DNA of 32,354 nt from RUG563 sp964549135 (GCA_964549135.1 CAZJUJ010000029.1:1-32354); one strand, 5' to 3'; numbered from the stretch's first letter, positions 7,074 through 15,431 are shown. Numbers and translations are program-made. Notes: generated by a model not told the origin, from the letters alone.

Positions 7074-7976
7074 CTATTCTTTGCCCCCTTTGAGGGTGTA
7101 ATTTCGGTATTGGCTCGGCGTCATATGGGTCATGGCTTTGAATACGCGGATGAAAGTGGCCAATGAACCAAACCCCACCTGAAAACATACATCGCTTAAC
7201 GGTACGCCCTGCGCAATCAGAATCTGGCTCTGGGCGATGCGCCGCTGGGTGATATAATCGGCAACGGTTATGCCAAAGTGATGACGGAAAAGCCTGGAAA
7301 CATATTCGCGGCTGTAAAAGAAATGGGATGCGACCTCGGCAACGGAATCGATCTCAAAAAAGTGCTCGTCGATATAACGCTGAATGCTCCGCACATTTTC
7401 AGGGAGCCGGCTTGACGTGACGGCCGGCTTGATGCTTGCTTCGCTTAACCAGTAGAAAATTTCAATCACCAATCCCCGGGCCAGCGCATGCTCCCTTTCG
7501 GAAGCGTTTTTCAGCGCCTGATCCAGCCTTGCAAGAAGCACATGCAGGGCCTGACTGCTCTGCGGTTCAAGGGTGAACAGGTATTGGTCGCCCTCACCCA
7601 GGGAAAGAAACCGGAGCAGTTCATTGCAGCCATAGGGTTCAAGGGCATCGGGGTATAGATAGAACACATGACGCTTGTAAAGCGTTGCATCTGCATGGAT
7701 GACGGACATGTGCAGCTTGTGGGGCGGGATCAGGATCATGTCTCCATACTGGGGCTGGAAGGCTGCGGATTCGCAGATATACTGAATGTCTCCCTCTAAA
7801 AAGACAATCAATTCATAGTAATCGTGATAATGGAGCCTGGAAGGATAGGTTTGCCGATCGTAGTACGTACTCCGGAAGGAATAAAAAAGTGAATCATTCA
7901 GATGGTTTTTCCGCCAGTTGATGATTTCGGGATGCGTCTGTGCGATGGCGTTGAGATAATGAGTCAGCAGTTTCAT
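7074..7976 (-). CDS. AraC family transcriptional regulator
   Basis: A 300-residue regulator with an N-terminal cupin sensor (HYHDYYELIVFLEGDIQYIC and YGDMILIPPHKLH, about residues 50-95) and a C-terminal AraC DNA-binding domain with two helix-turn-helix units (VAEVASHFFYSREYVSRLFR and VPLSDVCFQVGFGSLATFIR). The start at 7976 has AGAGGGGG nearby upstream; an ATG 15 codons earlier lacks such a site. It is divergent from the HAD/FAD/G1PDH-like operon, with a strong inverted repeat in between, so local regulation of that operon is likely. It is distinct from the fucose-side regulator and not a recent duplicate. The effector is unknown, presumably a sugar or polyol. Confidence 0.9.
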   Translation of the reverse strand: MKLLTHYLNAIAQTHPEIINWRKNHLNDSLFYSFRSTYYDRQTYPSRLHYHDYYELIVFLEGDIQYICESAAFQPQYGDMILIPPHKLHMSVIHADATLYKRHVFYLYPDALEPYGCNELLRFLSLGEGDQYLFTLEPQSSQALHVLLARLDQALKNASEREHALARGLVIEIFYWLSEASIKPAVTSSRLPENVRSIQRYIDEHFFEIDSVAEVASHFFYSREYVSRLFRHHFGITVADYITQRRIAQSQILIAQGVPLSDVCFQVGFGSLATFIRVFKAMTHMTPSQYRNYTLKGGKE

Positions 7977-8006
7977 GCGGTTGACCCCCTCTGTGCTTTG
8001 GTCACA

Positions 8007-8048
8007 AATTGCAAATATCATATCACGCCATGAATAGAATTTGCAATT
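8007..8048. promoter_or_regulatory. Operator candidate: AATTGCAAAT inverted repeat in a divergent promoter region
   Basis: AATTGCAAAT (8007-8016) and its exact reverse complement (8039-8048) are spaced centre to centre by 32 bp, about three helical turns, as expected for AraC-type half sites. The right arm supplies TTGCAA as a -35 box for the minus-strand regulator, with TATGAT as -10 (8017-8022) and an 18-bp spacer. The left arm may supply a poorer -35 on the plus strand. Binding by the adjacent regulator is inferred. Confidence 0.6.
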
Positions 8049-8147
8049 CGTGATCTGTACAATGCATTATATACGAAATGGCACATCAGGTGCAAGCAAA
8101 AAATCGGCTGCATGTACCTGCTGGGCATACCGGAGGGAGAAGAACCA

Positions 8148-8834
8148 ATGAAATTTCGCACCGTATTCTTTGATGTCGATTACTGCCTGCTTGATACCCC
8201 TGCATCGGAAAGACGCATCATTCGCGAACTCTATGCCCGGCAGGGGCAGAGCGTAGGCGATGAGGTAGGCGATACCTACCGGGAGATCAACAAGCAGCTC
8301 TGGGTATACCTGGATCGCGGAGAGATTACGCGCGAGCGGCTTTATGTGATGCGCTTTGAGCGGCTGTTTGAGATCTATCCCTTTTTCAGGCCGGCTCAGG
8401 AGGTTGCCCCCTGGTTTCTTGACCGGCTGGCCAGTGCGCATGATCCGCAGGAGGGTGCAGAGCATCTGCTGGAGAGGCTCAAAGATGCGGGTGTGCGGAT
8501 CTTTACAGCCTCCAATGGAATCGGCGAAGTGATGAACGGCCGCGTCGCTGCGGCGGGGTTGTCTAAGTATCTGACAGGCCGGTTTGCTGCAGATGACGTT
8601 GGAGCCATGAAACCGAGCCGCCGGTACTTTGATACGGTTTTCCAAAGAAGCGGCGAAACCGATCTGTCCCGCACGCTGATGGTCGGTGATAATCCCATTA
8701 CCGATGTGAACGGCGCGGTTGATTACGGCATGACCGGCGCCCTGTTTGGCGCACGCTGGCAGGAGGAAAGCAAGGCGGCCTATGTTGCCCGTACGATGCA
8801 GGAGCTGGAAAACCTGCTCTTTGAAGAAGTATAA
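8148..8834 (+). CDS. HAD superfamily hydrolase (phosphatase-like)
   Basis: A 228-residue HAD-type hydrolase, probably a small-molecule phosphatase or nucleotidase of the YjjG-like group. Motif I reads FFDVDYCLLD (nucleophile D9, acid/base D11), motif II is FTASNG, the lysine is in GAMKPSRRYF, and motif IV is GDNPITDVNG. In motif I the usual Thr after the second Asp is Cys. The helical cap inserted after motif I is about 70 residues. The start is supported by GGAGGGA upstream. It is the first gene of a three-gene unit; the next gene begins 13 bases downstream. The phosphorylated substrate is unknown. Confidence 0.85.
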   Translation: MKFRTVFFDVDYCLLDTPASERRIIRELYARQGQSVGDEVGDTYREINKQLWVYLDRGEITRERLYVMRFERLFEIYPFFRPAQEVAPWFLDRLASAHDPQEGAEHLLERLKDAGVRIFTASNGIGEVMNGRVAAAGLSKYLTGRFAADDVGAMKPSRRYFDTVFQRSGETDLSRTLMVGDNPITDVNGAVDYGMTGALFGARWQEESKAAYVARTMQELENLLFEEV

Positions 8835-8847
8835 GGAGGATATCATC

Positions 8848-10656
8848 ATGCTCAACACAAAGATCCATCATGTCGATGTTTGCGTCATCGGCGGCGGCAT
8901 CGGCGGTTTGTTTACGGCGGTCAGCGCGGCGCGCCACGGGGCCAAAGTCGCGCTGATGCATGATCGTCCGGTTTTGGGCGGCAATGCCAGCAGCGAAATC
9001 CGCATGTGGATCTCCGGCGCGGGCACCCGCGTACGCGATTTGCAGGAGACCGGCCTTATGGAAGAGCTTCTGCTTGAGAACATGTATCGCAATCCAAAGC
9101 GCAACTTCAGCATTTGGGACGCGCTGCTTTATGAGATGGTGCGCTTTGAGGACAACATCGACCTGATGCTCAACTGCACCTGCTGTGAAGCCAAAGCCGG
9201 GGACGGGCACATTGAAAGCATCCGGGGCTTCCAGCTGACAACGTATACATGGCACGAGGTGCATGCGAAAATTTTTGTGGACAGCTCCGGCGACAGCATT
9301 CTTGCGCCGCTGACCGGCGCGGAATTCAGGGTCGGCCGCGAGGCCAAGGGCGAATTTGGCGAGGAGTTTGGCCTGGAGGTTGCGGACAGCCATACCATGG
9401 GCATGAGCATCATGATGCAATGCCGGGAGACAGATCACCCCGTTTCCTATACGCCGCCGGAATGGGCGTATGATTTTCCGACGGATGAGGCGATGAACAA
9501 CAAGCCGCACAATCTGTATGCCATCAACACCAATTTTTACTGGATCGAGCTGGGCGGGATGCAGAACAGCATCGACGACACCGAAGAGGTGCGCGACGAG
9601 CTGCTCAGGATCGCTTTCGGCGTGTGGGATCACATCAAGAATCACGGCGATCATGGCGCCGAGAACTGGGAGCTGGAGTGGGTATCCTTCCTGCCCGGCA
9701 AGCGGGAGAGCCGGCGCTATGTGGGCGATTACATTCTGACGCAGCATGACGTTGAAAACTGCACGCCCTTTGAGGATGTGGTGGCGTATGGCGGCTGGCA
9801 GATCGACAACCATCTGCCGGGCGGTTTCTACATGAACGCCAGGGACGGCGCACATCTGCAAAAGCGCCGGCTCTCCGAGCCGTATGGCATTCCGCTTCGC
9901 AGCCTGTATTCCAGGAATATTGACAATCTGATGTTCGCCGGACGCAATATCAGTGCCTCTCATATTGCCTTCAGCACGACCCGCGTTATGGGAACCATCG
10001 GGGTGATCGGCCAGGCCGTCGGCACGGCCGCAGCGATCGCGACCCGGAATGATCTGCTGCCCCGGGAGGCGTGCCGGCAGAAAATTGCCGAGCTTCAGGA
10101 TGCACTGATGCAGGATGACTGCTTCCTGCCGGGACTCAGACGCAGGATCAGCGACTTGTCCCTGAAGGCCAGGCTTTCCTGCGATTACGGCGACTGCTCG
10201 GCGATCATCAACGGCCTTGATCGTCGGATCTGGGGCAATGATAACGGTTACTTTGGCAAAACGAATCAGGCGATCACCTATACCTTTGATAAGCCGATAA
10301 AGGTCGCGGGCTTCCGTCTGGTTCTGGACAGCGATCTTGACCGCGAATTCACCGACGGCAACCCGAACGGGCTGAATACCTCCTCCGTGCTTTTCTTTCC
10401 ATACAGTCACAATCAAACAACCTTCGGTTTCCCCCGCTGCCTGATCAAGCATTATCGGATCGAGGCACAGGATGGGGAGGGAGCATGGACGACCGTGTAT
10501 GAGGATGAAAAGAATCATCAGCGGCTGATCCGCAAACCGCTGAATATCACGGCGAAAGCGATTCGCTTCGTTCCGCTGAGTACATATTTCAGCGAGACGA
10601 AGGTTGAGGATTACGGCAGTTCCGTCGCTCACATTTTTAACTTTGAGGTTTTTTGA
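8848..10656 (+). CDS. FAD-dependent oxidoreductase with C-terminal discoidin-like region
   Basis: A 602-residue protein. The N-terminal Rossmann motif VIGGGIGGLFTAVSAARHG (about residues 12-30) and the PVLGGNASSEIR segment place it in the FAD_oxidored family (PF12831 type), often found in carbohydrate-degradation loci. A second FAD-contact block, NLMFAGRNISASH, lies around residue 360. The last roughly 150 residues have a beta-rich, carbohydrate-binding-like character (TYTFDKPIKVAGFRLVLDSD), but there is no signal peptide, so it should be cytoplasmic. AAGGAGG precedes the start. The reaction is not known; oxidation or dehydration of a sugar or sugar acid is a reasonable guess from family context only. 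Confidence 0.85.
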   Translation: MLNTKIHHVDVCVIGGGIGGLFTAVSAARHGAKVALMHDRPVLGGNASSEIRMWISGAGTRVRDLQETGLMEELLLENMYRNPKRNFSIWDALLYEMVRFEDNIDLMLNCTCCEAKAGDGHIESIRGFQLTTYTWHEVHAKIFVDSSGDSILAPLTGAEFRVGREAKGEFGEEFGLEVADSHTMGMSIMMQCRETDHPVSYTPPEWAYDFPTDEAMNNKPHNLYAINTNFYWIELGGMQNSIDDTEEVRDELLRIAFGVWDHIKNHGDHGAENWELEWVSFLPGKRESRRYVGDYILTQHDVENCTPFEDVVAYGGWQIDNHLPGGFYMNARDGAHLQKRRLSEPYGIPLRSLYSRNIDNLMFAGRNISASHIAFSTTRVMGTIGVIGQAVGTAAAIATRNDLLPREACRQKIAELQDALMQDDCFLPGLRRRISDLSLKARLSCDYGDCSAIINGLDRRIWGNDNGYFGKTNQAITYTFDKPIKVAGFRLVLDSDLDREFTDGNPNGLNTSSVLFFPYSHNQTTFGFPRCLIKHYRIEAQDGEGAWTTVYEDEKNHQRLIRKPLNITAKAIRFVPLSTYFSETKVEDYGSSVAHIFNFEVF

Positions 10657-10675
10657 CAGAGGGGAGGATCGGGCC

Positions 10676-12010
10676 ATGAGCAGGGTTATGGAGCTTTATC
10701 ACGGATTGGACGGCGCAATGTGTGCCTGCGGAAGGATACACCGCACGTCGGTCAAAGAGGTGGTGATCGAGGAAGGCGCAATCAGACGCATTCCCGATAT
10801 TCTCAGCCGTTATGGCGTGAAAAAGCCCTTTCTGCTGGCCGATGCAAACACATGGAAAGCAGCGGGCGAACTGGTGTACACGGTGCTTATGCATTCGGGC
10901 CTTCCTTGCAGCCATTATATTTTTGAGCGAGAACAGCTTGAACCGGATGAGATTACCGTTGGAAGTGCGGCGATGCATCTGGACTATGGCTGCGATGCTG
11001 TGATCGCTATCGGCTCGGGCGTGATCAACGATACGGGCAAAATTCTTGCCAGCATGACCAAAACACCCTATATCATCGTCGGCACGGCGCCATCCATGGA
11101 TGGCTATGCGTCCAAAACCTCTTCCATGTCCCGCGATGGGCTCAAGGTTTCCATTGGCACCCGCTGCGCGGATGTGATCATCGGCGACCTTGACGTACTA
11201 TGCGCCGCGCCTGAGAAGCTGCTGATTTCCGGGCTGGGTGATATGCTGGCCAAGTATGTGAGCATTTGCGAATGGCGCATGGCCCATCTGCTGGTGGGCG
11301 AAGCATTTTGCGAAGCAATTGCTTCGCTGGTGCGCACATCGCTGGATGTATGCGTGAAAAACGCATGCGGCCTTTTGAACCGGGAAAAGGATGCCGTCCG
11401 CGCTGTGTTTGAGGGGTTGGTTGTCTGCGGTGCGGCGATGGAATTTGCCGGGCTCTCCCGCCCCGCTTCCGGTGTGGAGCATTACTTTTCCCATGTATGG
11501 GATATGCGCGGGCTCGAATTTGGCACGCCGGTCAGCACGCACGGCATCCAATGCGCATTGGGCACGCTGCTTGCGCTCCGGCTGTATGAGAAGCTTCGAA
11601 AGATGACGCCGGACAAGGCACGGGCGCTGGCCCATGCAAAGGCGTTTGATTTTGACGCATGGAGCGGAGAGCTGCGCGGTTTCCTGGGCAAGGGCGCGGA
11701 GACCATGATCCGTGCAGAAGCCAGAGAAGGCAAGTATGACCTGAAAAAGCACAAGGCGCGCCTTGAACGCATCCTGGAAAACTGGGATGCATTGCTGGCC
11801 ATCATGGATGAGGAACTGCCCGCCGCAAAGGATGTGGAACACCTGCTTGAAACGATTGGCGCGCCGACTGAAGCACCGGAAATCGGCATTGCGCGCGAGC
11901 TGCTGCCCATGAGCTTCAAAGCCACAAAGGACATCCGTGATAAGTATGTGCTTTCCCGCCTGTGCTGGGATCTGGGCGTACTCGACGAGATGGCTGAAAG
12001 CCTCCGATAA
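10676..12010 (+). CDS. Glycerol-1-phosphate dehydrogenase-like protein (AraM/EgsA type)
   Basis: A 444-residue member of the iron-containing alcohol dehydrogenase superfamily, closest by eye to sn-glycerol-1-phosphate dehydrogenases (AraM/EgsA). The cofactor motif IGSGVINDTGK, the substrate loop GTAPSMDGYASKTS, and the metal-ligand positions GLGDMLAKY (Asp), SGVEHYFSH (His) and STHGIQ (His) are all intact, so it should be active. GGGGAGG precedes the start; it begins 19 bases after the FAD gene and is followed by a terminator. Usually this enzyme reduces dihydroxyacetone phosphate to glycerol 1-phosphate; in this operon it may act on another polyol phosphate. It is longer than the typical approximately 395 residues, with an extended C-terminal helical region. 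Confidence 0.85.
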   Translation: MSRVMELYHGLDGAMCACGRIHRTSVKEVVIEEGAIRRIPDILSRYGVKKPFLLADANTWKAAGELVYTVLMHSGLPCSHYIFEREQLEPDEITVGSAAMHLDYGCDAVIAIGSGVINDTGKILASMTKTPYIIVGTAPSMDGYASKTSSMSRDGLKVSIGTRCADVIIGDLDVLCAAPEKLLISGLGDMLAKYVSICEWRMAHLLVGEAFCEAIASLVRTSLDVCVKNACGLLNREKDAVRAVFEGLVVCGAAMEFAGLSRPASGVEHYFSHVWDMRGLEFGTPVSTHGIQCALGTLLALRLYEKLRKMTPDKARALAHAKAFDFDAWSGELRGFLGKGAETMIRAEAREGKYDLKKHKARLERILENWDALLAIMDEELPAAKDVEHLLETIGAPTEAPEIGIARELLPMSFKATKDIRDKYVLSRLCWDLGVLDEMAESLR

Positions 12011-12075
12011 CTGCATCCGTCACGCCCTCGGCTCCGATCCGGACGCTCGGTTTTATTGTAACCCGAAAAACAATT

Positions 12076-12105
12076 GCGCCTCTGCCGCGCGGCAGGGCGC
12101 TTTTT
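12076..12105 (+). terminator. Rho-independent terminator after the G1PDH-like gene
   Basis: GCGCCTCTGCC and GGCAGGGCGC pair with one bulged base around a GCGC-type loop and are followed by TTTTTG. It closes the HAD/FAD/G1PDH-like unit about 65 bp after the last stop. Confidence 0.8.
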
Positions 12106-12471
12106 GTATTTGCTGTATTGAAATAACGATGGATTGGAAATGGTGTCATTGCCCAGCTTGTTATGCGATGCTGGATCGAGAGTATATGCTGTCCTGTGTG
12201 TGATTGCTGCGGACAAGAGAGAAGAGGGAGAAGGGAAAAGTTTCCCGCTGCACGCCGTCCTTTGATTCCCAGGGCGCGAAGCCAGAAATACCCGAATTCA
12301 AGTTTACATTTTTTCAGAAGGAATCGCTCGATCATTTTTGCCGGGATCACAGCGCCTTTGCAATAAAATCTGCGATGGCTGGGCTTTCCATTTCCTTCCG
12401 CAAACAAATTCTATCCATCATGATCTATCCCCCCGCGCAATATCAAGACGCATGCCATATCCCGCAATCGC
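12106..12471. other. Non-coding gap
   Basis: About 365 bp with no supported gene. Short open frames exist on both strands, but none has a ribosome binding site or recognisable domain. No tRNA, repeat or strong hairpin was seen, and no copy of the tRNA-Leu 3' end that might mark an attachment site. Confidence 0.5.
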
Positions 12472-12500
12472 TTGACGAATGCATACCGATATGGTAGAAT
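12472..12500 (+). promoter_or_regulatory. Promoter of the flavin-reductase-like gene
   Basis: TTGACG (12472-12477) and TAGAAT (12495-12500) with 17-bp spacing, 50 bp before the start codon. Confidence 0.75.
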
Positions 12501-12550
12501 CTGATATCATCTTCTTGAAAGCCTGCCGAACCGAATAAGGAGGAACAAAA

Positions 12551-13168
12551 ATGAAAAAGGTGTCCGTCCCCGCCACCAATGATCTCTGCCCTCAGACGCT
12601 CTTTATCTATGGCACGATGAACGAAGACCACACCCCCAATTTCGGCCTGTTCTGCTGGTTCAGCTATTGCTGGCTTGATCAATTGGGCGTTCTCTGCGCC
12701 ATCGGCAGCCAGAAGCGAACGCTGGAAAACATCCGGCGGAATCGGGTCTTTTCCGCCAATCTGGTGGTGGAGGGCAATCTGCCCCTGGCGGATTATTTCG
12801 GCACGGCGGATGGCCGCGACGCCGATAAAATGACGATCCCCGTGGAATGGGAGCAGGGCGCGGTGCTGCCCGTGCCCATTCTGTGCAGCAGCCCCCTCAG
12901 CTTTGAACTGGAGGTTGCACGGGAAATTTCCGCCGGGGAGCATGGGGAAACCGTGCTGCTCTGCCGCATCCGAAATACGCTGAAGGCGGAAAGCCTTCTC
13001 TCCCCCGCCCTGACCCCGGCAGACATCTACCGGGAAACCGCGGCCGTGCGCACCTGCATTGCCGAGGATTACTGGGCCTGGGATGGCCGCCATCTGGGCA
13101 AATGGCATGAGCGCGCCAGGGAAATCAAGGCAAACGTGGAAATCGGCACGGCGGCCCGGGGCAACTAA
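12551..13168 (+). CDS. Flavin reductase-like domain protein
   Basis: A 205-residue protein resembling the flavin reductase / flavoredoxin family, which binds FMN through a split-barrel fold and passes electrons to partner proteins. Visible family features are the NFGLFCWFSYCW segment (about residues 30-41), followed by GVLCAIGSQKRTLENIRRNR and the FSANLV strand (about residues 46-73), matching the region in which these proteins contact FMN. No signal peptide or membrane segment. AAGGAGG precedes the start and a promoter lies 50 bp upstream. It appears monocistronic: the next gene has its own promoter. A GC-rich dyad (TGCGCC-N8-GGCGCA, about 13190-13209) may be a weak terminator. Partner and substrate are unknown. 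Confidence 0.8.
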   Translation: MKKVSVPATNDLCPQTLFIYGTMNEDHTPNFGLFCWFSYCWLDQLGVLCAIGSQKRTLENIRRNRVFSANLVVEGNLPLADYFGTADGRDADKMTIPVEWEQGAVLPVPILCSSPLSFELEVAREISAGEHGETVLLCRIRNTLKAESLLSPALTPADIYRETAAVRTCIAEDYWAWDGRHLGKWHERAREIKANVEIGTAARGN

Positions 13169-13252
13169 TTCCCCCCGTTCTTCGCCTGATGCGCCGCCCG
13201 GAAGGCGCAGGTGGTCATTTTCCCCGGTTTCCGTGCGGTGAATATCACCATA

Positions 13253-13282
13253 TTTACACTTTCCCGCTTCTTCCCTTATAAT
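13253..13282 (+). promoter_or_regulatory. Promoter of the GH31 gene
   Basis: TTTACA (13253-13258) and TATAAT (13277-13282) with 18-bp spacing, ending 31 bp before the GH31 start. Confidence 0.75.
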
Positions 13283-13313
13283 GTAGCCATAAAAAACCTT
13301 CAGGAGGCATATG

Positions 13314-14870
13314 ATGGTTACTTCATTTCCCATTCTTCCCCAGGAATACTGGTGGGGCGGCTCCATCGTCGGTTCCGAAAAGATGCCCTTCAGCGCCGAA
13401 ACCGAATTCCGCATTGATCTGCTCATGGAGCGGCGCACCCAGTCCGCGCCCCTGTTTTTATCCAGCAAGGGCCGCTATATCTGGAGCGAGGAACCCTTTA
13501 TCATCACCTTCTCCAAGGGCAGCATCACCCTGGAAGGCCAATACGAAATTATCGTGGAGCAGCCCGGCAGCACCCTGCGGGAGGCCTATCTTGCCGCCAT
13601 GAAGCGGCATTTTCCCTTCCGGGAAAATATCCATACGCCCCGGGAATTCTATCACCATCCCATGTTCAATACCTGGATGGAGCTGATCAAGAATCAGAAT
13701 CAGCAGGATATTCTTGCCTACGCCCGGGAAATCATCGAAAACGGCTATCAGCCCGGTCTGCTCATCATCGATGGCGGCTGGCAGAAATGCCAGGGCACCT
13801 GGGAATTTGATCCCGAAAAATTCGCCGATCCCAAGGCCATGTTTGATGAATTGCATCGCCTGGGCTTTCAGGTGCTGATCTGGGCCAGCCCCTTTGTCTG
13901 CTCCGAGGGTGAAAATTTCCTCCGGCTCTATTCCTCCCGCTCCTCCGAGGCCAAAAACGGCGTGCCCAATTATCAGCATCTGGTGCGCAATAAGGCGGGC
14001 GAAGTTTCTATCCAAAAATGGTGGAGCGGCTTTGGCGCGATTCTGAATTTCAATCTGCCCGATGACTGCGCTTTCCTGGATGGGCAGCTGAAAAAGCTGA
14101 TGGTATATGGCGCGGATGGCTTTAAATTCGATGGCGGCGCGTATCGCCCCGATAGCTTCATTAACGGCAATGAATTCTACGGCAGCTTCTCCCACAGCCA
14201 GCTCAATCAGGCCTGGATTGACTTTGGCTCCCGCTACCGGCTCCATGAATTCAAGGATACCTGGAAGGCCGGGGGCAAGCCCGTCATCCAGCGGCTCTGG
14301 GATAAAAATCATGCCTGGGAGGGGAACGGCCTGGATTGCCTGATCCCCAACGGCATCTTTGCCGGCCTGATCGGCAGCCCCTTCCTCTGCCCCGATATGG
14401 TGGGCGGCGGCGAATGGACGGCCTTCGTCTTTGGCCGACATGAGGAGGAATTGTTCATCCGCATGGCCCAGACCTCTGCCCTCTTCCCCATGATGCAGTT
14501 TTCCTCCCTGCCCTGGCGCCATCTCTCCCCGCGCGGCACGCGCCTGTGCAAGGAAATGGCCGAACTGCATGAGCGCATGTATCCCGAAATCGAACGGATT
14601 CTCTCCGATACCGAAAAAACCGGCGAGCCTATCATCCGCTCAATGGAATATCAGTTCCCCGGCCATGGCTATGAGGAAGTTAAGGATCAGTACCTGCTGG
14701 GCGAGCGGATCCTCGCCGCGCCGGTGGTGCATAAGGGCCAGACCCAGCGCATCGTCCATTTCCCCGAGGGTACCTGGCAGGATGAACAGGGCCATGCCTT
14801 TACCGGCCCCTGCGAAGCAATGGTGGACGCCCCCCTGGAAACCCTGCCCTGGTTCCGCCGCATCGACTGA
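13314..14870 (+). CDS. Glycoside hydrolase family 31 (alpha-glycosidase)
   Basis: A 518-residue GH31 enzyme, a retaining alpha-glycosidase. A short N-terminal beta domain (about 1-100) is followed by the (beta/alpha)8 barrel: PGLLIIDGGW (about 147), the likely nucleophile D273 in ADGFKFDGGA, and a candidate acid/base D330 in QRLWDKN, 57 residues later. The KFDGG form, rather than WNDMNE, resembles the MYORG-like branch, where alpha-galactosidase activity is known. It is shorter than most GH31 enzymes (650-900) and has no signal peptide, so it should act in the cytoplasm on imported oligosaccharides. Of two adjacent ATG codons (13311, 13314) the second is six bases from AGGAGG and is preferred. 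Confidence 0.9.
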   Translation: MVTSFPILPQEYWWGGSIVGSEKMPFSAETEFRIDLLMERRTQSAPLFLSSKGRYIWSEEPFIITFSKGSITLEGQYEIIVEQPGSTLREAYLAAMKRHFPFRENIHTPREFYHHPMFNTWMELIKNQNQQDILAYAREIIENGYQPGLLIIDGGWQKCQGTWEFDPEKFADPKAMFDELHRLGFQVLIWASPFVCSEGENFLRLYSSRSSEAKNGVPNYQHLVRNKAGEVSIQKWWSGFGAILNFNLPDDCAFLDGQLKKLMVYGADGFKFDGGAYRPDSFINGNEFYGSFSHSQLNQAWIDFGSRYRLHEFKDTWKAGGKPVIQRLWDKNHAWEGNGLDCLIPNGIFAGLIGSPFLCPDMVGGGEWTAFVFGRHEEELFIRMAQTSALFPMMQFSSLPWRHLSPRGTRLCKEMAELHERMYPEIERILSDTEKTGEPIIRSMEYQFPGHGYEEVKDQYLLGERILAAPVVHKGQTQRIVHFPEGTWQDEQGHAFTGPCEAMVDAPLETLPWFRRID

Positions 14871-14895
14871 CGGGACGGGGATAGGGGAACGAAAG

Positions 14896-15395
14896 GAACG
14901 GGGAGAATATTTGCGGGAGGAGACTTTTGCGTCAAAAGTCCCCTCCCGCACCCTCCCGCGCCCTCCCGAAAACCGGCTCTGGATGGAACATGGCTGAACT
15001 CTGCCAAATTGAATGCCAGATCAGCAAAAAAGACGAGGGTATTGATTCCCTAAAATCTTCCTCCCAAAACCGGCTCTGGATGGAACATGGAGCAGTAAAG
15101 CCCTGTTGAATGCCAGTGAAGCAAAAGTAAACAAGCAGCAAAGAAGAAAACAGCAATGCTTTCGCCAAGTGCAAATGCATTGCTGTTATTCTTTCTAACT
15201 GCTTTTCTTTTTTGCTGATCTGGCATTCAATCTGGCAGGAACCCTCCATGAAACATCCAGAGCCGGTTTTCGGAGGGGGTGCGGGGGAACCACTTTTGAC
15301 TCAAAAGTGGTCCCCCCGCAAATATTCCCCGTTCCTGGTTTTCGGGAGGGTGCGGGAGGGTGCTTTTGACGCAAAAGCATCCTCCCGCAAAAATC
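14896..15395 (-). repeat. Palindromic intergenic element, copy B (inverted relative to copy A)
   Basis: Between the convergent GH31 and DUF89 genes lie three terminal-type hairpins: 14912-14950 (17-bp arms, one mismatch, around CGT), 15281-15319 (19-bp arms, one mismatch) and 15351-15389. A core hairpin, AACAGCAATGC / GCATTGCTGTT, lies at 15149-15187. AAAACCGGCTCTGGATGG occurs at 14969 and 15066 and reappears in inverted, diverged form near 15255-15272. TTGAATGCCAG (15008, 15106) is mirrored by CTGGCATTCAA (15220). The core therefore folds on itself as one long imperfect hairpin. Read on the minus strand, the box order equals copy A at 1-320. The left arm is partly duplicated. No open frame is credible. 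Confidence 0.85.
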
Positions 15396-15431
15396 CCGTT
15401 CTCCCGTCCCCCCGTTCCTTCCCCCGTTCCC

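Noticed and set aside
8698..10677. 659-codon minus-strand frame opposite the FAD oxidoreductase
   Set aside because: Shadow of a real gene: no motif and no start signal, and the plus-strand frame has a clear FAD-binding motif.
12010..12500. Attachment-site duplicate of the tRNA-Leu 3' end that would prove an integrated island
   Set aside because: No stretch resembling GGTTCAAGTCCCGTCGACC was found there, so site-specific integration at this tRNA is not supported.
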